Source: Onchocerca volvulus
Taxonomy: Eukaryota > Nematoda > Chromadorea > Rhabditida > Onchocercidae
Length of the DNA stretch: 64,000 nt
NCBI GenBank assembly: GCA_000499405.2
Contig: HG738140.1
Span: forward strand, 6,556,158 to 6,620,157
Direction: 5' to 3'
Shown here: piece by piece, positions 1 to 13,154 of the stretch
How the letters are laid out: every line of letters starts with the position of its first letter
Numbering within the stretch: position 1 is the stretch's first letter
The notes under the pieces: model-generated
Told to the model about the DNA's origin: nothing
Seen by the model: the letters and a program-made list of their open reading frames with translations, nothing else
Databases searched by the model: none
Position numbers and translations under genes: made by a program

Positions 1-3000
1 CGTAATGTTTTGATTAATTCTAAATTTTTTGTTGTTTAAATATTTTTAATACTTAACATTTTTCAATTTATTTCTTCAATACAATATTGCTTTCGTTGTT
101 TCTACATTTCAATTATATCATTACTTATATTTTGGTTCCTAATACTTTTTAAATATCTAATGTCTAATGTATCTATTATTTTTTTACTAATAAAATGAAA
201 TTATACTTACTTTTCCCATCTTAATTTCCTTTTTTTTCTCTTCTCCCTCCTTCCTTTTCTCTCCCTCTCTTTCCCCCTCTACATCTTTCTCTATTTCCGG
301 TTTTTCATTTTTTGATTATTTTTCATCATTTTCAATTAATTATATTAGTTCAGATATTGTGATATGATTAATAATATATTCACGATATATTATTCATCCT
401 TAACATAAATATATTTTTATTTATTTTCTATTCTTTCTTCAGTTTCATAATATATGCATTCTTTAGACTCAAAACAAATGATTGAATGACTTTTTCTCTT
501 TTGTGTTTCCAATTTTTAATTCGAAACCGAAAGTTGCCGAATTCATTTTTTTTTCGAAATTAAATTTTTTTATTGTCGAGAAGTTTTTTAATTTTGAAGC
601 AAAAAAAGTCGCACTAAATGAATTTTTTATGGAATATTAATCTACTATTTCTAGCAATAAAATATGAAAAATTCATAAAATTGAAATTATATTTAATTTC
701 GCAAATTTTAGAATATATATTTTTTCTAAATTTAAATTTTCAAGTTTTCATAAGAATTAAAATTGCATAATCCGCATTAATCTATTTACTTCTTAAAAAT
801 CAAAATTTGACAAATAATAACAAAATTTTATATAATTTCGATTTTCTATTTTTCCTTTTCCATACAAAAATATGTGACATTCATCATTTTCCATTTTGTT
901 TATCTAAGTATGCATAATAAAAAATTAAAATTTTTCAATTAATTCTTAATTCCTTGCATATATTTGCGAATTGCTAATTCATCAAAAGATATTTAAATAA
1001 GACATTTAGTATCTATAAATTAAATTAATAATCATATTTAGTGTTAAAATTTTTTAATGAATATTGACCCTTTTTTTCTAATACTAATAAATTTTTGAAT
1101 TAATACTAATCGACGAATTAATTAAGATTTGTTAAATAAATGCAATAATGATAATTTTTAATGAAAATTAAATTTATTTAAAATTAAACTAAATTTACTA
1201 ATATATTGTAAAATAAAATAAAATGGAACATAACATTATCTTTCTTCCTTTTTTTTTTTCGCTTTTTTTCTTCTTTGGCGTTTATTTTGCTACAAAACTA
1301 ACGAATTTGTTTCATTTTTTGCGAGATCCTTTTTAAATTTAGAAGAAATTTATCAGCTTCTTCCTCTTTCCAATGCAATAACAGTGCAATTAGTTGTTGA
1401 ATGCTTAAATTACACTTTCTTGTTCGAAGAAATCGTGCAAAATCGATTTTCCTTTCTTTGATTTTTTTAAATATTTTATTCCATCTGGAAAATTGATTTT
1501 AACAAATGATAACAATAATAACAAATGAATAATTCTAGCAAATAAAATAACTTTTGATTAATAATAAATAACGAATTTTTTCGCAAATCATAGCTGAAAA
1601 AATTTTTTTGTCAAAATATTCGTTTCATGAAGTTTATATTCATAAAATGAATGCTAAAATTATATTTTTTACATAAAATTTGAATTAATATGCAATTTTT
1701 AATACTCATATCATGCAAAAATGTTATATCATTCGTGGTTTCATTTTTGTGAATCTAAAAAATAAAAAAAACGAAACGAATTATCATTCCTTAATTATTG
1801 TGTATTTCTTTACTTGCTATTACTAATATTTTGTTTTGTATTAAAAAATTTCGTTTCTATACAAAAAGTTATGATACAATCATAAAATTATTCATTTCTA
1901 ACTTAAATAAATTGATTGCCGAGAGAAATGAAAATTTTGTTTTAAATATTTTATTTTAAAAGGTTTTTGATTTTTTTTCATTTTATGAAAATTTCTCCAT
2001 TAATGTCTAATTCATTTTTTATATTTTACATTGTTATTATTTTTTTACTTTTGCACAAGCTTCATGAATATTTTTATAGACTATATTTGTTGATGTATGA
2101 ATCAAATCGAAAATAAACATTAAGAAATTAAAAGCTAATTTGCATAACTTATGATTAATTAATGACTTACATAATTTTATTGTTCGTATCAATCCACAAA
2201 ACTAATTAACAAAGATATTCATTAACCAATAGTCAGTATATAAGTCAAGATGTTATTTTGCATTTCTTCCAGTAATTCGTATTTGTATTGTCAATAATAT
2301 TACCAACCAATTAATTTATTTTTTTTTTCTGAATATAACTGCCCTTATATTGATATTCGTAAATATCATATCTATATGCACACCTGGCATAATATCATAA
2401 TATTCTATTCAACCATCATTGATCTTTATTATTTGGCATAAACAATCACCATACTACCCTTATTTATTATTATTGTTATCGTTATCATTCACATATCTAA
2501 TGAAATGATATAATATCATTTATCCATTAATAATATTATATCATAGGACAAAATTATTTATATAATATTTTTATGTATTTGAATATATAAAAATATTATA
2601 TAAATTTTTGTCCTCCTTCTCTATCTCTTTTGCCTTTCAAAAATTTGAAAAAAACTTTGCTATGATTAAAAATAATATTTGAAATTTATTTTCATTCAAG
2701 TAAAAATTTTTTTTTGAGTTTACTAAGATTTAATGTTGAAATAAGAATTTAATATTAATCATTTCGGTAAAATTTTTATCTTTTACTATGGAAATTGTGA
2801 AAATTTTTCATCGTTCATAAGCAACAATGTCAATGGGATTAATTATGATATATTAAGATTTAAATCATGTTAAAATGCTAATTTTGCATAACTTATCTAA
2901 TTTAATCTTCATTTATTGAGATTTAAATATATCGAAACGCTAATTTTTCATTTGTTTGTCTAATCTTTACTAATTTCCTATTTCATTTAATTCCATCTGC

Positions 3001-3044
3001 AAACATCATCATTTAATGAGACGATCGTAATTAGACAATAATTG
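1..3044. other. AT-rich flank, no gene recognised
   Basis: I see no supported coding exon here; open frames are short and interrupted. A pyrimidine-rich stretch (about 228-300, CT-rich) and many poly-T runs stand out. The last few hundred bases presumably hold the promoter and 5' leader of the Rap1GAP-like gene. A TTAG at 3031-3034, eleven bases before its start codon, could be a spliced-leader acceptor or the acceptor of an undetected upstream exon. Confidence 0.6.
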
Positions 3045-6000
3045 ATGGAAATTTATCACTACAATGATAATTCTGATCATTACGATCAATATAAATGGAT
3101 TTCAGAAGTTTTACTCCACGAAATGGCCCAACAATCGTCTATTACTAATCCTACTCCTATTATTACTACTACTATTGCTACTTTTACTACTACAACAATC
3201 AGTAATCAATCAAAACATCCATTAACAAGATCTGAGTTAAGATTAAATCCTGAAAAATCACGAAGTATTAATATTATTAATAATGATGATTTATATCATT
3301 ATAGTGACAATGATTACAATTATCTATACCATTTTTATGATCCAATTTATGATCTGAATGATTATCAGTATTTGCCGATGAAGAAGTATTTTTCTGTTGA
3401 TCAGTTCAATCCATTGATTTTTCAAACATCTCAACAACGGAATGCAATGAAATGGAGCGATCATTGTAGGAAACAAAATTTTCTGAATGAATCACTTGAA
3501 TATTGTAAGCTTATTTCAACAGAAACACAACCAATTTCATCGCAAAACTTTTACTCACTTGATTTATTGCCTGAAAATCCGGAAAAATTAAAAACAAATC
3601 GTTCTTCTGAATGTCTTTTGCACCATAACAATATTCCATTCTACATTTGGGATTCCGTGTTACAACAAAAGAAGGACGAATTATGTCATTCCGGACGACA
3701 ACAACGTTTTGCTACAATAACTGATACATGCAGTTGTTTCAATCATTCGAATGATGAGAACGGAAGTAATGAAGATGATGATGATGATGATGATGATGAT
3801 GGTGATAATGATAATGATAAGGTTTATGATGAGGGTGATGATGATGGCGTTGTTGTTGAGACTAATTCTATTTTATCAGAAGATCAACATTTTAATAAGT
3901 CAAAAATATCATGGTACAATGAAAGCGAAAATTCGAATAATAATGATAATAGTCATCAGCGGATCACTTCACATCATGAGGAATCAAAATTTGATCGAGC
4001 CAAATTTATGGCAGCTGCAGCAGAAAAACTTTTAACAGCAGATCGAAATATGAGGGAAGCACAGCGTTACAGTATTTCACATCCAAGAATTGGAAGAACG
4101 CGTAGTTTGTTTAATCTGTTCTCTCCACGTAAATTGCTATCGATGGAAATTAGCAATCCGGTATTGATTAGTAGTACAAAATCTACAGAATATTTCCGAT
4201 ATTTACCGGATGTGCAATCACTTGATAATAGCTTGAATAATGTGAGAATTTTCGTAGAAATTTGAAATTGAAATTACTCTTTTTTTGAATATATAATATA
4301 ATAAAAAAAAAAAAAAAAAAAAAAAAACTTCAATTAGCGAAATGATATAAATGGGATGAATGTTATTACATTTATAATGGAACTCAAGTTTGGCTTTACT
4401 ACTAATTTTTTAAAATTATCACTTACTTTTTCAGAAGCCATGCAAATAAATGATAATTGATGAAAAATACTAGTTAACCTATCAATTAGAAATGACAATT
4501 ATCACTAACCTATGAATATTTCAACTTTTATTCAGATATACATTTAAGGATATTTAAGAACATCTCATATTATTCATTACTTAATAAGCAAGCTGTCATA
4601 ATTATAAAAATTTAAGCTCATATAGAAGTGCAAAAGGAAATAAATAAAAAAGATAAATAGATAATTAAATTGGTATATAATAAATTTTTATAAAAATTGT
4701 TTAATTTATAATAAATATATCAGTAAATCAATAAAATAAATGAAATTAATGGTCGAATAATTAATTCTTCCATTAAAATATAAGGAAAAAAAAAAAATCA
4801 TCCATTTACTGTATTATTTAAAATGTACAATTCATTCATAATTGTTTGCTAATAATGATAACAAAATGTAATATGGCTAAGACAAATACTACGAATAAGA
4901 TTATTAAAATCATGACAAATATTGTTACCAATTACAAAGCATCTATTTATTCTTATTTAATGCAAATTCTCAATATAACAGTGTTTGGCATCGTTGGAAT
5001 TATGACATTTGACACAATGCATTTTTTTTCATTTATCTTTAATTCATTTTTTTTAAATTTTTTTCTATGTATAATACAATCATTACTTTAGAATAATGCA
5101 AATGCTCAAACTAATGGTACCGGTGGGATCATACAAACCAGAGAAACTATCAAAGAGGTAAACCAAATTTCTGAAAATTTTTACATAATGTCATATTAGT
5201 CTAGTTATTTTAATCAATATTTTATTTTTACTGAAATTAAACGATTAGTAATAATTTTATTTTTTTTTTTTTGCAATTTTATTTCCAATCGATTGAAAAA
5301 AAAAAAAGAAGCAAATTTCATTAGCTCGAAAGAAAATATCCTGGAAAAAAAGAAAAATGAAAAATGTTCTTGCAAGTAATATATTTAATGTAGATCAATT
5401 AATTTCAATTTTTATATTGATTTCAGTTGTTAAAATTTAAGTAAGTCTTCTGATATAATTAAGAATAAATAGCAATTTTAATAAAAGATAATAACAATTT
5501 CTTCCTTTACAACTAATACTTTCGTTTTTTTCTTTTTGAACAAAAAAAAAGCGACAAAAATTACAAAAAAAAAAAAAAAAAAGGTGAAAGATGTTTGATC
5601 TAAATATTCATATGGTCAAAAATTAATAAGAAAAAAAAAAGAACAAAGATTATCAAAAAAAATTCAGCTATTTAATTTAGATATTCATCTGGATAAAAAT
5701 TGAGCGATACATTTGAGATATTTAGATTTTGAAATATTCGGGACCATATCCACAAATAATCTTACCTGCTGATGGCGGTTATTGGATAGATGGTGTGAGC
5801 AATTGCACCATCAATATCGATGATGAAGTTGTTGGTTGTTGTCCAGCTACCAGTAGTTGTGCTCGGTCAAAATTAGAAACTGACGATACGTCACATTGCT
5901 ATAGGCGACATTTTGTTGGCCGCGTAAGATTTTCTCAATATCTTAAACAATTTTTACTTTTTATTCAGTTTTTATTTTCTTTTTTTTTGAATTGAAAAAG

Positions 6001-9000
6001 AAAAACAAATTATCATAATAATTTGAACAGTTTTATAAATCGCTATGATAGTTCGTAGTACGATAAAACTTACTATAGTTTTCTATTAGCTGGAAATAAT
6101 TATATATATATCAGCTTATTAAAGAAAAAGAAAAAATAAAATTTAAAAAGAAAATCAGAGAAAAACAATTAATGAATAAATTATCCAATCATATTTAATG
6201 AAAATAAATAAGCAAATGATGTGCTAAAGTAGACAAAAAACAAATAAATGAATTAATTACACGTATTAAATTATTTCGATTACTTTTTACTTGGCTAGTT
6301 AAACTTAATTTACTGCTAGTTCAAGTAATCGCTATATATTTTGAATTGAATTATAAGAAAAAATGACATATTCGTATATTTTTGTTTCTTTATTAATTTA
6401 CTTTTTCTTCAATTTATATTCCAAATATAAATATTATAGATTATATCTATTATAGAAAAACCGGTATACGAATGCTACAGAACATCTGAATTTTACGAAT
6501 ACAATAAATATCCGGAATATAAATATCATAATACACATTGAAAATTCTTATATGAAAAAATTAATAACAACCAAAGAAATGTATTTTTAGGAGCATCACG
6601 ATTTCTATGCAATTGACAACAAACTAGGACCGTTGGTATTGTCGGCACGAACGGAATTAATCTCATCCCAGGAACATTTCAGGATTATGTTACGTACCGG
6701 ACTCGGAACTGTACATGAAATTGTTCCTGCTTCCGGTAATCATTTAAAAAAAAAAAAAAAAAGGGGGGACTGTTAGTAGTTTATGATAATATGCACAATT
6801 TTGCAGTGAAATAATACTGCATAAAATAGAAGTCGATTTTTAATGAATTTTATGCATGCTATTGAAATAATATGTAATTTCAGGATAGTACTTAGTTGTA
6901 ATTCAAATGTATTAAACAACAATGAAAAAACAAAAATTCATATTTCTGCTAGTTAAAATCAATAAATCGATTTTTTTAGCTCTAGCAGATCGACCAACTG
7001 CAAGTCGAATGGCACGATTACTGTCTGATGAAGTAACAACGGATCGATTTAGTCCAGTAGCTTTCCCGGGTGGTACAGAAATGATTTTAAAATATGATGA
7101 GCATGTCCTAACTAACACTTACAAATTTGGAGTTATCTATCAACGATTCGGACAGGTAAAAAATATGGCATAATTTTTCAAATTTCAAACTTTAACAAAC
7201 TATTTTGTGAAATAATTTCTTTTTCAAAAAAAAAAATTCGTAATGATAGAGAAAAGAAAAAAAAAATTACATTCTTTAAAAAACTCGATAATTTCTAAGC
7301 CATGTAAATTTGATCATTAAAAAATATAACGCCAAAAATAATCCTTTAATTACATCTTTTCTTTATTTTGTTTGCATCGATAATATTAATAAGTAGTAAT
7401 CATAATTAATTTTTTTATATTATTGTAAAGTTAATCTATATTTAAAGACTACTGAAGAAGAACTTTTCGGGAATGCGGCATATTCAGATGCTTTCGATGA
7501 ATTTTTGAATATTATTGGTGAACGAATAGAACTCAGGGATTTCAAGGTTAATAATTTTATGTAAATATGGAATGACTGATTATCAAAAAGTTGTATTACT
7601 ATTCAACTTTTTTTTTTTAATATAAATAGATGGAAATTTAATTTTGCATTTTTTCTAATAAAGATATCATCAAAATGAGTGTTCAATTTGTTCAATTTGA
7701 ACAAATTAGTTCAATTAGTTCAATCTGATGGATTATTATATTAGTTCAGTTTGATTATATTAGTTGAATTATATCGATTATATTATATTAGTAAATTAGT
7801 TATATTAATTTGATTATATTAATTCAATTTGATGGATTATTTGAAAGCTTTCTTCGATTTAATATTATAAATATAATTGATAGCGGATTTTTATGAGCAA
7901 TAATGAAAATAATTATATTTAAAATTGAAACGATTACATACACATACATATTAGTTTCGATTTTTCAAGTATTTTGACATTTCATATATTATTTCTTTTT
8001 GACACAATTAATTGCTTTTTTCACTGATCATTTATTTACCAATTATTCATTTATTCAATAATTCCCTAAGCATTCTTTCATATCAAATAATTATTGGTAA
8101 TATTTTTATATTGATTGGAATAATTTTCTTTTTTATTAATGGAAATATTAATTATCATTTTTACGACTAATTAAAACATTTATTAATTAAAAATAGATAT
8201 TAATGCTGATTTTGTATAATTTATTCTCTCAAAGGGTTATCGTGGTGGATTGGATACCCAACATGGTCAAACAGGCATTGAATCGGTTTATTGTCAATTT
8301 CGACAGCGTGAAATTATGTTTCATATATCTACCATGTTACCGTATACAGCTGGTGACACTCAACAATTACAACGAAAACGACATATTGGAAATGATATTG
8401 TTGCTATCGTTTTTCAGGTTATTTTTTAAATCCATTTCAAATCTTACAAATATTGTTAATAAAATTTATAAGCATAAAAAGGCAAATTGATGCAGCAGGT
8501 TTATTTTCAAAGGCAAATTGATGCAGCAGGTTTATTTTTTTTTCTTAATTATCTTTTAGTAATTAAAAATTAATTTTATCATAGATAAAATAATTAATAT
8601 TAATATTTGAATAGTCGGGAAAAAAAAAAACAACTTCAGGAAGAAAATACTCCATTTTCGCCTGATATGATAGCAAGTAATTTCTTACATGCTTTTATTG
8701 TTGTTCAACCTATTGATTCATGCACTGAAAAAGTTCGCTATCGTGTAAGTTTATTTTTGTTAAAATTTTTTAAAAATTGTAATAAAATTCCAAATTTTAT
8801 TTAAATTTTGTTAAACAATACTTTCAAAATTTAAATCTTACATATCATTCAATTCTGAATTTCAAATTTCCATATCTTCCTACAAATGTTTGTTGTTCCC
8901 TTTTATTTACCACAATTTTTGCTTTTTAGGTATCTGTAACAGCACGTGATGATGTTCCGTTTTTTGGACCTACTCTTCCGGCACCATCCATTTTCCGGAA

Positions 9001-11740
9001 AGGTCAAGAATTTCGTAATTTTCTGCTCACCAAATTAATCAATGCTGAAAATGCCGCGTATAAATCGACGAAATTTGCCAAACTTGCTGTAAGCCTTATT
9101 AAAATTATTAATTTAAAGTTTAAAATTAAAAGAAATGATTCATTTTTTTATTAATCATAAATTTTCAATGCTTTTCACCATTTTTATTATTATTATATCA
9201 CTAAAAGCAAGTTATTGTTATTAATTAATTTGCAGCATATGCTATTAAGAATAATTCATTATTCAAAAATCACCAAATATTTAGCAATCTTCGATTATTC
9301 TAGGATTAAATTGATACTTAAAATTTCTCTCAAATTATTTTTGCAATTTTTTTATTTTTTAGTTTTTTCTAGTTTTTTTTATTTTTTTAATTTTTTTTTT
9401 GCAGGAACGAACGCGTTCATCATTATTAGAAGCACTTTATGCTAATTTAAAAGAACGAGCACAATTTTACGGTTTACCATTATTGGAAACAACTGATAAC
9501 ATTCCACATCCAACAGGAATCTTTCATTCTGTTAAAAAAGTATTAACCGGAAGGTAAAATATATATTTATTATCATATGATTTATTTATTTAAGAGATAT
9601 AAAATTTTTCTATTTTTTTTAAATTTCTAGTCTGATAATTTATTTTTATTTTAATTTTTTTTTCTTTTTTTAAATTAAACAAAAATAGTAGGAAATTATT
9701 TTTTGCAAATTTTATTTAATATTATCAATTTTAGATCACGATCCGTATCTCAAGAAGTGGCAGCATTTTCATCCGTGCAACAGCCAACGATAATTACATT
9801 GAACAGTCCAAAGAATACTAATCGGAAATCGTATACTGGTGATGAATCAATTTCCAGAAGTTCAACAACATCAACCAGTGGAGCTGGCAGTAGCATTCAG
9901 CAACGAAATTCCTGCGGTGAATTCAGAAAGTAAGCAATTTCTGGACTTTTCGAATTTAATGAAAATGAAATTTTCAAAAATAATATTAAATGTATTTGAA
10001 TATTCTTCCATTTCATTTAATACTGAAAATCAAACTTTAATTTCTTTTTTTTTTAATTTAGTTAATTTTTATGAACACATTTCACCATATTCAAAAATTA
10101 TTATTAGAAAAATTTATATCTCTTAAAATTTATTTGTTGTCTTTTTTGGTGAATAAAAAATTCTGATTTTTCATCTTCTTAAAAAAAAATTGCATAAATC
10201 ATAAAATCAAATCAAATCTTTTTTTTTAAACTATTTTTTCCGATTCATTTTTTTTTCCTTTTTTCTTTTTTTTTTTTTACATTGCTGGATCAAATCTGTG
10301 ATATATTTTAGATTTTAATTTGAAAAAATTTAATTAGATTTGGCAAGTATTTTAATAGATCGTTACAAGAACATCACCATGAAACAGATGAGGCATATGG
10401 TAGTCGAGGTGATAACTCATCTGGATTTTTCTTATCAATTCCATCTCAAAATACTCTTTCGAAAACCAGCAATTTATGGTATCAACTTATTTGTTCATTT
10501 TTTTTTTTTTTCATCCAACTTTAAAATGATTGAGAATAAATTTTTGAATTAATGAAATTTCCGGGTTTGAATTACCAGATGATTACAGCTAGATGATTGA
10601 GTTATATTCAAAAAATAAAAAAAAATTAATTGGATAATTTTAAGCAAGCATAATCATGGAGAATGGGATTTGTCAAGTGGGGAGAATGAAAGCACCGAAA
10701 TGGGAAATGATTCCGATACCGGACTGGTAACGCATTTCCTCTTATTTTTACAGCAAATATAGAAATTCCGAGAAGACTGAGAAGGTTTTCGAGATAAAAA
10801 TTGAAAAAAACAGAAAAAGAAAGGAAAATATGCAAATCATACGAATGCGAGACAACTGTCACGCAAGAAATTAACATATCCAATAAAACCTAAAAATTTC
10901 CGGATTTCATGTGCTACTTTTAATAATCAGAAATGCTCTTTCCCTAATTTTCTTTTTTCTTTTTTATATTATTCTACAAATATTTTCATTTAATAAAATT
11001 TAAAAAATTTTCGAATTTAAATCAATCAGTGTCCAAATTTTCGATCTTAAACTCAATCAATGTATTTGTTTGTTGCAAAAAGTTATTACTGTTCCTTAAT
11101 CTAAATTTAATTTTCGAATTTAGAACGAAATTTTCTTATTGAACATTTTCTAGTTTTTTTTTCCCGTACAATCAACTTTTAAACAATAGTATGTATATGA
11201 AATGTAATATTAATTGTAAATGTTTCTCAGGAATCGTTATCATCCACTGAAGTAGTGCATCCAAATCGTGTACCGTGTAGTTTCTGTGTTGATCATCAAC
11301 CATCTTTACGTGAAGAAGAAGCAAAACGTCTTAATGAACTTCTTAATGACGTTGAAAAATTACGAACAGAACGAATGGATTTATTACGTCAAAATGTTAC
11401 TTGCAAAACAGATATCAAAAAATTAAAAGAACGGTATGCAATATAAACAACGTTGTTATTGTGATAATTTTTTGATAATATGAGATGATATGACTGCAAT
11501 TATTGCAATATTGATTATGATTAAAAGCTAATTATTTTAGAAGAATGAAAATTTCAATAATCAAATAAGCCCATTGTAAAATTTACTTTCAGACAATCAA
11601 TATTAGCTGATGATTTGGATAAAGCAAATGAAGAAATTGCAAGATTGCGTAAAATGTTACGTCGTTCATTACCAAATGAAAATTATAGTGAAATTCATCA
11701 ACAGAATCATACGGATCATGATCATGCATCTGCTACCTAA
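3045..11740 (+). CDS. RAP1GAP: Rap1GAP-like GTPase-activating protein
   Basis: GTPase activator expected to switch off the small GTPase Rap. Exons: 3045-4241, 5092-5157, 5726-5923, 6591-6735, 6980-7155, 7448-7546, 8235-8417, 8640-8744, 8930-9088, 9405-9553, 9735-9929, 10338-10478, 10645-10726, 11231-11433, 11593-11740. All phases agree and give 1081 residues. Exon 1 is a nematode-specific, Asn/His/Asp-rich region with an acidic run near residues 240-265. The conserved part begins in exon 3 ([13 protein letters not shown]). It continues through [11 protein letters not shown] and [14 protein letters not shown] to [10 protein letters not shown], whose Asn680 matches the catalytic 'asparagine thumb' of the family, then [15 protein letters not shown]. 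The Ser-rich tail carries DTGLESLSS and ends in a predicted coiled coil. I did not recognise the GoLoco motif of vertebrate Rap1GAP. The start is the first ATG of the open frame; an extra upstream exon is possible. The exon-12 acceptor could instead be at 10359, in the same frame. Confidence 0.9.
3769..3830 (+). repeat. GAT trinucleotide repeat coding for poly-Asp
   Basis: A run of GAT codons inside exon 1 of the Rap1GAP-like gene, grading into GGT/AAT variants, encodes an acidic stretch of about ten consecutive Asp followed by a D/N/G mix. Such coding microsatellites commonly vary in length between alleles. Confidence 0.8.
7684..7846 (+). repeat. Degenerate short tandem repeat in Rap1GAP intron 6
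   Basis: Repeated variants of the word ATTAGTTCAATTT and TGATTATATTA fill this part of the intron between 7546 and 8235. It looks like locally expanded low-complexity DNA without a sharp unit length. Confidence 0.55.
8478..8539 (+). repeat. Two-copy 31-base tandem duplication
   Basis: A 31-base unit starting AAAGGCAAATTGATGCAGCA occurs twice back to back (8478-8508 and 8509-8539), with only the last base differing. It lies in the intron between Rap1GAP exons 7 and 8 and leaves the splice sites untouched. The near identity points to a recent duplication. Confidence 0.85.
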
Positions 11741-13154
11741 ATAGACTAACGATGTACCTCGATGTATTATTTATGCACTACGAACATTATTAATTCATTT
11801 TTTTAATTTTCAATTTTTAAAAATTTTAGGAGCGATATTTTGTGATATTTATTAAACATAACACTATTTTACAATGTTATCATTAGAATTCTTAGAAAAT
11901 TACTGTGATAATAAATAGATCGGTAAGAAAAAAAAATGCCATGAAATTTCATTTTTTTTTTCCAAAAATTTCATTACTTTGCTATGTTATAAATTTCATT
12001 ATTTTTATCAAAAATTTTCTATTATCTGAAAAATATTTGATTTTTTTAATTTTAATGATAAACAGAACACACAGTCTTATACCTCTAATTTCACTCTTTT
12101 CCTGCAAAATGTTCATTCGTTTCCTTCTTTATTGTTATATGTTTTTGTGAATAAAAGAATGTTTTTTTGTTTTGGAATGGAGTTCAAATTCGCTAATTTT
12201 TGCTTGAATATTGCCTATATACGAATGCATTTTTCATGTTACTGTTGTATAAATACTTTTCCTTTTTTGGTGTTAATAAATTCCTCAAAAATCATTCTTA
12301 CTATTTGCTACTTTCCTTAACAATTAGTTCTATTTTCCTAAATGTAATATGTATTTTTACAGGTAAGATAAAAATAAACATGCAAAAATTTCTAAAGTTT
12401 CAGAAATACATACATATATTACAATGAAATATGTAATAAATTGATCCAATTATTCTGCTACTTCTATTATTGCTCGTCAAATACTTGTTAAAAAAGAAAA
12501 TTCGATAATTTATAATATTAACCATTTATTAACAATAAAAAAAAGATAACAACAGATCCACATTATCGAAAAATTTAACAAAATACCCAAAGCAAAAACA
12601 AAGAGCAGTTCATAAATACCAATGTCTTGTTCATTTGATTTTTTATTTTCATGATTAACAAAACAAATTTGGATTACAATGAGACTAATGTGCCTCTTGG
12701 AAAAAAAAAAAAGAAAAAAGAAAAGCAACTATGATAATTAAAAATCGGAATATTAAATAACCAAACAAATTTATGCATTGAATCTAGGGATAATCACGCT
12801 ATATCAATACTTATTATTTAGCTCATTCCTGTCAGGTAGCTTACGAACAATGTGACTTTAACGGATCGATTAGATGATTCAATTCAGAAGCTTCTAAACT
12901 GAAGCTGATTGCCCTTTCCCGTAAGCTTCAGATTCACCACCGCTGTGTGATTTCTTAACATCAAAAACGTTACTGTCTTGAATAATAATCGCAATCTTAT
13001 TGATTTTCGCGAAGTTCGATATTAACCATTCGTTAAAGGAGACATTATAATCTACTCTACAAATCTTACAAGTGAAAGTTGCAGGAACTGCCCATTAATT
13101 TCTAATAAATTCTACTTCTGAAAAACATTGATGCAACAGGCTAAATAAAAATGA
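11741..13154. other. Convergent intergenic region (two 3' UTRs)
   Basis: This lies between the stop codon of the Rap1GAP-like gene (+) and that of DDOST (-). No coding exon is recognisable, and it should contain both 3' untranslated regions. The part at about 12780-13154 is less AT-rich than the rest and may be DDOST 3' UTR. Confidence 0.6.
11910..11915 (+). terminator. Candidate poly(A) signal of the Rap1GAP-like gene
   Basis: AATAAA, about 170 bases after the stop codon at 11740. It is a plausible cleavage signal, but the sequence is so AT-rich that chance matches are frequent. Confidence 0.35.
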
